Shown here one piece after another: positions 54,776 through 64,000 of a stretch of 64,000 bases of DNA (position 1 is its first letter; every line of letters begins with the position of its first letter). The stretch is from contig KQ481983.1 of assembly GCA_001430745.1 (NCBI GenBank), forward strand, positions 3,205,665-3,269,664. Reading direction: 5' to 3'. Source of the stretch: Auxenochlorella pyrenoidosa. Lineage: Eukaryota > Chlorophyta > Trebouxiophyceae > Chlorellales > Chlorellaceae. The position numbers and the translations under genes are program-made. The notes beneath the pieces were generated by a model, which was given only the letters and a program-made list of their open reading frames with translations, had not been told where the DNA came from and did no database searches.

Positions 54776-55444
54776 GGCCCAACGGCGCTTGACAACCAGC
54801 TGCACTGCGGGGCCAGAGGGGGGAGAGCATGTCCATTCTGCCCCGGGAAGCAGTCCTTGTCCTGCCAGCTCCATGCCCCTGCGCAGAATGCACCCGAACC
54901 CAACAATTGATGTACGCCGTGAACCAATCCTCCCATCCGCCCGAATGCCCCGCTTTCCTACTCCTCCCATGCAATCCTCAACGTATTGTGCAACTAGCGA
55001 TCTTGGCCCCTCGACCTGCATGCCTGCCATTGCACATGCCCGCCGCCCCCTCCCCCGCGTCAAGACCCTTTCCTGCTGTATATGCATTTGCTGGTTCACA
55101 TGAAGAAGCAAGCTGCAAATGTTGATGTGCGATCCGAGCGACGCAAGCTTTGCGCACTGCACAGGGCACAAAGGCCAACGGGTCGGCGTTCAAAACGCAG
55201 CACATGCGTGCCAGGTGCTGCCGCCATCACGTCAAAATGCATGCTCTGGTACCTGCATCACTGGTCTTGTCTTTTGCTGACGCAAGCAGGGAGGCTTACA
55301 GGTGTGCAAGCGAGCAAGAAAGTGGGACCAGAGGAGCTTAAGCAGGCATGCAGCACAGAGCGCACAGACCAGAACGAGTGCAAACACGCGAAGCAGACCG
55401 CGGCGAGCGGGGCACCCGGGGGCAGGCTGTGCACGGCAGGCTGG
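54776..55444. other. Convergent 3' region, MATE / fumarate-reductase-type gene
   Basis: 669 bases between stop codons, AT-richer in 54900-55120 and 55130-55340. No gene or RNA recognised. Confidence 0.5.
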
Positions 55445-58755
<3,311 letters not shown>

Positions 58756-59055
58756 TGGAGCAAACGAGCATGACGATGAGATCAGAATTGGTCGAGCTCC
58801 TCTGCCCCCTCGGTTTTCGCGACTTTTTCGTAGCACGGCCAGCCTGGCGGGAGCATCTCGGTGCTGCCTCTGCAGAGCCTCAATAGCTGATCTGAATCGA
58901 ATTTACCTTATTTCATATTGAATTTGTGCTGCACAGGTGTTTCGCAGGCTCTGCCTGTGCCGCGGAAGACAGACAGTCAAGGTCGGCTCTTGCCTTGGCA
59001 CGCTCGTGGCACACCTCGACGCGCAAGCAGCATTCCGCAAGGTGGAAGAGCGAGC
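58756..59055. promoter_or_regulatory. Bidirectional promoter region, fumarate reductase-type / WD40 genes
   Basis: 300 bases between divergent start codons. The AT-rich core TTACCTTATTTCATATTGAA (58906-58925) stands out from the GC-rich surroundings and may be a core promoter for one or both genes. Confidence 0.45.
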
Positions 59056-61487
59056 ATGGCAGCTGCTCTAGCACTCCGTCGGGAGCTGGAGGTGCAGGCA
59101 CTGTGGCATGAGCAGGTGAGCAGCGGGAGTGGCAGCAACAGGGGAGGCTACAAGGGCCGAGGTCTGGGCCGTTTGTGTCAACAGGGAATAATGTCACGCA
59201 AACTGTTCTTTGTGCCCATGCAGGTGCATGCGTCCAGGGTGGCCGCCCTCGCCTTCTCGGCAGAGGGCGACGCCCTGTGGAGCGGCTGCGACGCGGCGGC
59301 GCCCCGCCCTGGGCCGGATGATGCCAGCATGGAGCCGCCCGTCGCACTTGTCAGCTGCAAGGCAAGTGCGGCACGGCCGGACATGGCACCAGCTTAGGAT
59401 CAAAGCATGCAGCTGGGCCCCAAAGGAGACCGCCATCAACAGGGCATGCGCTTCCCGCCGCCGCTCTGGCCTTGCAGGACGGCGCCACCCTGCGCTCCGC
59501 ATCAGGCATGCCAGTATGCAATGTGCGCTTGCTGCACCCGCTGCCACAAGATGGAGCGCTACTGTGCGTCACTGGGGATGGCGGCTGCATGACGCTGGCT
59601 GCAGCAGGGGAGCTCGGGTCCGCCGCTCCATCGCTGTACTGCAGCACCGCCCTGCCAGGCACGCCGGCAGCAGCAGCGCTGGCGGCGGCGGCGGCAGCAG
59701 AGGCAGTGCAGGTTGGAGCAGCAGATAAGGCAGGAGGCAAGTGCACGGAACAGCAGCCTGCAGGAGCTGCCTCTCCAGGGTCAGCGGCAGAGGGAACGCA
59801 AGCAGCGCCGAGCGGGGTTGGCAATCCGCCTGGCAATGAGCAGGAGGCAGCAGATGAGGGCGGCACCAGCCCAGAGGGCCCAGAGTTCATCGCAGAGTCT
59901 GGCTACCGTGGCCTCAAGTGAGCGCCCCGCTTCCATGTCGAGCTGTGCAATTCACAAGCAACAGCCCTTCCTGCATTGCCAGCTTGCCTGGGCGACCAGA
60001 GGCAGCACCACCTTGCCCAATGCAGCAGGCTTGGCAGGGATTATCGTGCCTTCACGCAGCAGGTTGCGCACCTAGATCCCCTCCCTCCCTGGCTCTTCCT
60101 GGCAGGCAGGGCTACCTGTTTCGGCAGGGCTCCCTGGGCTCTGGCTACTACCGAAAGGATGTGGTGCGCCGCCTGTGCCCCACTGCTGCACAGCCCACCT
60201 CAAGCAGCAGCGCCACGGCCACAGCCGAAGCGTCAGGGGCGGAGCAGGGGCAGCAGACTGAGACGGAGCAGCTGGAGAGCCGGCGGCAGAGCCCCGAGGG
60301 CGAGCGCGCGCGGCAGTACATCCGGCGCCTGCTGGAGGCGCCGCCCAGCATGCACAGCGTGGCGCTCAGCCCCTGCGGCTCCCTCCTCTTCACCTCCTCC
60401 CTGGGACCCAAGGACAGCTCCATCCGGGTGTGGCGCCTGCTGCCAGGCCGCCGTGACATCACTGCTGGCAGCACCAGCGGCAATGGCGGCAGCACCACTG
60501 GCTGCGCTGAGCTGCAGCCGGAGCTGCACCGCACGCTGACGGGGCACACCGCTCCGGTCCTGTCACTGGCCCTCACCCCCGACGGCTCCCTGCTGCTCAG
60601 CGGGTCGCACGACCAGAGCATTCGAGTGTGGCGCACCGCCGACTGGCACTGCCTGAGGGTGCTCAAGGGGCATGGCGGCGGGCTGCGCGCGCTGGCGGTG
60701 GCGCCCGATGCCCTCACCCTGTACTCTGCCGCGGCGGACAACACCGTGCGGGTGAGGTGCTGCTGCGGCAGCTGGTGCAGGCGGGTAGGGCAGCAGCGCG
60801 GGTGGGGTGGGGTGGGCTGCAGGGCTTGGATGAAGAAGCACAACAGTGAGACCCGGTCCTGCCATGCGAGTGGCTGCCTGCGATTCGCATCCAGCTGAGC
60901 CCTCCTCTCTCCACCTCCACCCGTGTGTCGCTCGTCAGGCCTGGAGCATGCAGCACTGGGTGTGCCTGCGCACCCTGCACGGCCGGCACGACGACACCAC
61001 CTGGCCAGCCTGCCTGGCACTGTCCTGCGACGGCAGCCTGCTAGCCAGCGGCTCCACCGGGCCCTTTGGAGCCAGCACCATCAAGGTGGGCCTTAACCTG
61101 CTGGCCTGATGCCACGCACAGAAAATCACAACTCAGACACCTCGTTGTGTGCCCCGGTGCACTCTTTGAGAACGTTTGAGTCTGATGGGCAGGAACAGTG
61201 GCAGTGGCAGATGGACAACTCAGGACAGAGCACCAAAACCTCCTCGACTGCAGATCTTCCAGACTGGCAGCGGCGGCGGGCGCGAGGCGGGCGCCTGCCT
61301 GGTCTCCTTTGCGCAGCTGCGGTACGACCAAAAGGCGGGCATGAGTGCCCTGCTGTTCTCGCCAGATGGCGGCACCCTGTACAGCGGCGCCAGCGACGGC
61401 ACACTGGCTGCCTGGCAGCTACGCTGGCAAGAGGTGGCGGCGGGCAACGGCGCCCCGGGCGGCGGCCTGCGGCGCGGTTTCCTGTGA
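59056..61487 (+). CDS. WD40-repeat protein
   Basis: A beta-propeller scaffold protein of 554 aa from six exons: 59056-59115, 59224-59361, 59478-59917, 60106-60751, 60939-61085, 61254-61487. Repeats recognised by eye: ASRVAALAFSAEGDALWSG near the N-terminus; MHSVALSPCGSLLFTSS with DSSIRVWRLL; TGHTAPVLSLALTPDGSLLL with SGSHDQSIRVWRTADW; LKGHGGGLRALAVAPDALTL; PACLALSCDGSLLASGS; and MSALLFSPDGGTLYSGASDG with TLAAWQL. That suits one seven-bladed propeller with degenerate blades. A long Ala/Gly/Glu-rich insert (about residues 110-210) separates the first blade from the rest. The intron at 59362 must use a GC donor (AAG|GCAAGT) to reach DGATLRSASG in frame. No other domain identifies the pathway. 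Confidence 0.85.
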
Positions 61488-61889
61488 TGTTGGGCGCTGG
61501 GCTGGTGCAGCACCACGTCTGCTCTGATGTTTACAAAAGTTTCAAACAAGCAAGCACATGTGGCACAAGCAAGTGTATGTGTCCAGACACGAGGCAGGGG
61601 GAGACAGCATGGGCAGCATTTGGTGGAAGCATGGGTTGCAAGGGTTGGGTTTTGCGCCGTCAGGCAGGAATGAAACACTAGCATCGGCAATGCGCAGGAG
61701 GCAGCGGGGGGCAGGGCACACAAGTGTGGGGTTCCAAAGTGTCACAGGGTAGAGAGTAGAGAAATCGGCCTTCAGTTGGGAGCATGCACATGTTGCATGC
61801 CACCGAGGCTTGATGGTACAGTATTGAACATGGGGCGGGCCCGTTTGAATGACCGCATGCTGGGGCCCTTGAGGGGCAGGGGGTGCGGC
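61488..61889. other. Convergent 3' region, WD40 / 101-aa protein
   Basis: About 400 bases between stop codons. Nothing coding is recognised. Confidence 0.5.
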
Positions 61890-62435
61890 TTACTTGTTCT
61901 GCATGCTGCTGTGCATGCGCATATGCACGTAACCTGAGAGTTGTGGCTGGGACGCCGGCAGCACAAACACTGGTGCAGGTGCCTTGGCGGGGGAGGCCTT
62001 GAGCGCTGCAGGGGAGGCGAGGCAAGAAACCGAATGCTGAGTCGACAACAAGCTGTCGAGAAAATTCCATTCGCCTGGAAGCTCCTGGACTTCACTCCCA
62101 GCCAAAGATCAGCATGGTTGCTCACCTTGCATTACAGGGCTGGAAGCAGCGTTCACGGCGCCCCGTGCAGAAGCAGCCTGCGACGGGCTCGACGCCGTTG
62201 CCACCGCCGACCTGACTGCGGCTGTCACCGCAGAGGCCGCCGACTTGCCGGCAGGCGATCCAAAGTACTGCAAGTGTGCAGAAGCGTAAAAACTAAGCGA
62301 GGCAGGCGAGGGGCACCAAGCCATCTCAACTGCCTAGGGTAACTAGGCAACAGCGCTGCAGCGCTTTCGGGCCGCTTTGCAACTCACCCTTGCAATCAGC
62401 GGGGCGCAGTGTGCAAACTCGGAGGTCGACGCCAT
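61890..62435 (-). CDS. Small 101-aa protein, unknown function
   Basis: Three exons (minus: 62435-62388, 62267-62126, 62005-61890) join in phase with canonical splice sites to 101 aa. It starts MASTSEFAHCAPLIARYFGS, continues with an Ala/Ser-rich stretch (PAGKSAASAVTAAVRSAVAT), then KASPAKAPAPVFVLPASQPQ, and ends SGYVHMRMHSSMQNK. The composition is basic with no acidic cluster and no strong membrane segment. An upstream in-frame extension to ATG 62666 is open but looks less coding. I do not recognise it. Support is the consistent frame and splice phases only. Confidence 0.45.
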
Positions 62436-62805
62436 CCTGGGCGTGCCGACGCGCAAAGTTGGGAAGTAGCCTTGGGAGAGGGAAGCTCCAGAAGAGCGCG
62501 TCGACGCGGGACGAGGATCCGAGAAGCTGAAACACACTGTGGCCGACGGTTGACCTGCACTCGATGCTGTTCTGATGCCATGGTGTGCTGCAGCGCCAGC
62601 GCAGCGTGGGCGCCAGCGCCTCACGGCTGCCTCGCGGCACCGTGTGCCCCAGCCCAGCAGCTGCATCCCGGGTCCTTCCAAGCCTTATTGCATAATATAC
62701 GACTGCTAAACATTCAGTGTGCACATCAAGCAAGGAGCTGGTATTAAGAGGCGCCACACGTGCCTGCCAGTGCTTGCTGGCGCCCACGCTCAGGTGCCCT
62801 CCAGG
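62436..62805. other. Region upstream of the 101-aa gene
   Basis: 370 bases, presumably the promoter of the 101-aa gene and the 3' UTR of the partial gene on the same strand. No distinct element seen. Confidence 0.4.
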
Positions 62806-63040
62806 TCAAGCCAGCGCCGCCACGGGGTCCTCCTCCATGGGGGCCCCGCCCTCGCCGCCGCCCTCGCCACCGCCCTCTGCCGAGATCATGTCGGCGGGGT
62901 CGCCAGCCGCGCCGGTGGCGCCCGGTGCGCCATCAGCTGCGCCATCCGGCGGCGCCGCCGTGCCGGCCGGCTCCTCGGGTCGCAGGTGTCCGCGCGAGGA
63001 GCGCAGGCGCAGGCGCAGCGCGTCGTACATGCGCTGGTCC
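62806..63040 (-). CDS. C-terminal fragment of an unidentified gene entering the terminal gap
   Basis: The frame comes out of the N block on the minus strand and ends at a stop at 62806. It reads DQRMYDALRLRLRSSRGHLR followed by a Gly/Ala/Pro- and acid-rich tail ending MEEDPVAALA. The charged helix followed by a disordered acidic end looks like a real C-terminus, but nothing identifies the protein. The rest of the gene is unsequenced here. Confidence 0.5.
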
Positions 63041-64000
63041 NNNNNNNNNNNNNNNNNNNNNNNNNNNNNNNNNNNNNNNNNNNNNNNNNNNNNNNNNNNN
63101 NNNNNNNNNNNNNNNNNNNNNNNNNNNNNNNNNNNNNNNNNNNNNNNNNNNNNNNNNNNNNNNNNNNNNNNNNNNNNNNNNNNNNNNNNNNNNNNNNNNN
63201 NNNNNNNNNNNNNNNNNNNNNNNNNNNNNNNNNNNNNNNNNNNNNNNNNNNNNNNNNNNNNNNNNNNNNNNNNNNNNNNNNNNNNNNNNNNNNNNNNNNN
63301 NNNNNNNNNNNNNNNNNNNNNNNNNNNNNNNNNNNNNNNNNNNNNNNNNNNNNNNNNNNNNNNNNNNNNNNNNNNNNNNNNNNNNNNNNNNNNNNNNNNN
63401 NNNNNNNNNNNNNNNNNNNNNNNNNNNNNNNNNNNNNNNNNNNNNNNNNNNNNNNNNNNNNNNNNNNNNNNNNNNNNNNNNNNNNNNNNNNNNNNNNNNN
63501 NNNNNNNNNNNNNNNNNNNNNNNNNNNNNNNNNNNNNNNNNNNNNNNNNNNNNNNNNNNNNNNNNNNNNNNNNNNNNNNNNNNNNNNNNNNNNNNNNNNN
63601 NNNNNNNNNNNNNNNNNNNNNNNNNNNNNNNNNNNNNNNNNNNNNNNNNNNNNNNNNNNNNNNNNNNNNNNNNNNNNNNNNNNNNNNNNNNNNNNNNNNN
63701 NNNNNNNNNNNNNNNNNNNNNNNNNNNNNNNNNNNNNNNNNNNNNNNNNNNNNNNNNNNNNNNNNNNNNNNNNNNNNNNNNNNNNNNNNNNNNNNNNNNN
63801 NNNNNNNNNNNNNNNNNNNNNNNNNNNNNNNNNNNNNNNNNNNNNNNNNNNNNNNNNNNNNNNNNNNNNNNNNNNNNNNNNNNNNNNNNNNNNNNNNNNN
63901 NNNNNNNNNNNNNNNNNNNNNNNNNNNNNNNNNNNNNNNNNNNNNNNNNNNNNNNNNNNNNNNNNNNNNNNNNNNNNNNNNNNNNNNNNNNNNNNNNNNN
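63041..64000. other. Assembly gap to the window end (960 N)
   Basis: Unsequenced. Confidence 0.99.

Overview
This is a GC-rich nuclear scaffold fragment from a eukaryote, most likely a trebouxiophyte green alga of the Chlorella type. The evidence is a dense set of intron-rich genes (about 125 introns inferred by hand in 21 genes), plastid-type N-termini, and green-lineage families: a SYP7 syntaxin, PEC/POLLUX-like channel, URT1-like uridylyltransferase and nuclear-encoded YidD. There are no bacterial operons, phage, insertion sequences or CRISPR arrays. Three runs of N (27108-27375, 39352-40205, 63041-64000) interrupt the assembly. All gene models were built by reading frame, splice-site phase and remembered family motifs; no search was run.

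Left part (1-22 kb): the 5' end of a P-type Ca2+-ATPase (-); a PiT-family phosphate transporter with 16 exons (+); a PEC/POLLUX/CASTOR-like ion channel with 17 exons (-); a small securin/PATRONUS-like cell-cycle protein with a DEN box and two D-boxes (+); a SpoU-type RNA methyltransferase (-); a 174-aa plastid membrane protein (+); and an 841-aa URT1-like terminal uridylyltransferase with a long P/Q-rich N-terminus (-).

Middle part (22-40 kb): an LMBR1-domain (LMBD2-type) membrane protein (+); a seipin interrupted by a gap (-); a SYP7-type Qc-SNARE (-); a 374-aa acidic plastid protein of unknown role (+); a 128-aa unknown protein (-); a HAD-IIA phosphoglycolate/4-nitrophenyl phosphatase (-); then about 2 kb without a confident gene, including a gap.

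Right part (40-64 kb): a large secreted protein with about 26 exons (-) built from two tandem LamG-like modules, a beta-rich region and a Cys-rich tail; an AAGAB/p34 adaptin-binding protein (+); a plastid YidD homologue (-); a MATE transporter (+); a membrane-anchored fumarate-reductase-type flavoprotein (-); a WD40 protein (+); a 101-aa unknown (-); and the last codons of a further gene running into the terminal gap.

The genes do not form one pathway. Several concern membrane transport and trafficking (Ca2+-ATPase, PiT, PEC, MATE, SYP7, AAGAB) or lipid-droplet and organelle membrane biology (seipin, YidD). Two architectural traits run through the window. Every plus-strand gene lies head-to-head with a minus-strand neighbour. 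Seven introns appear to need GC-AG splicing to keep frame, and two more are possible. The most interesting items are the securin candidate, the duplicated secreted LamG protein and the GC-AG introns.
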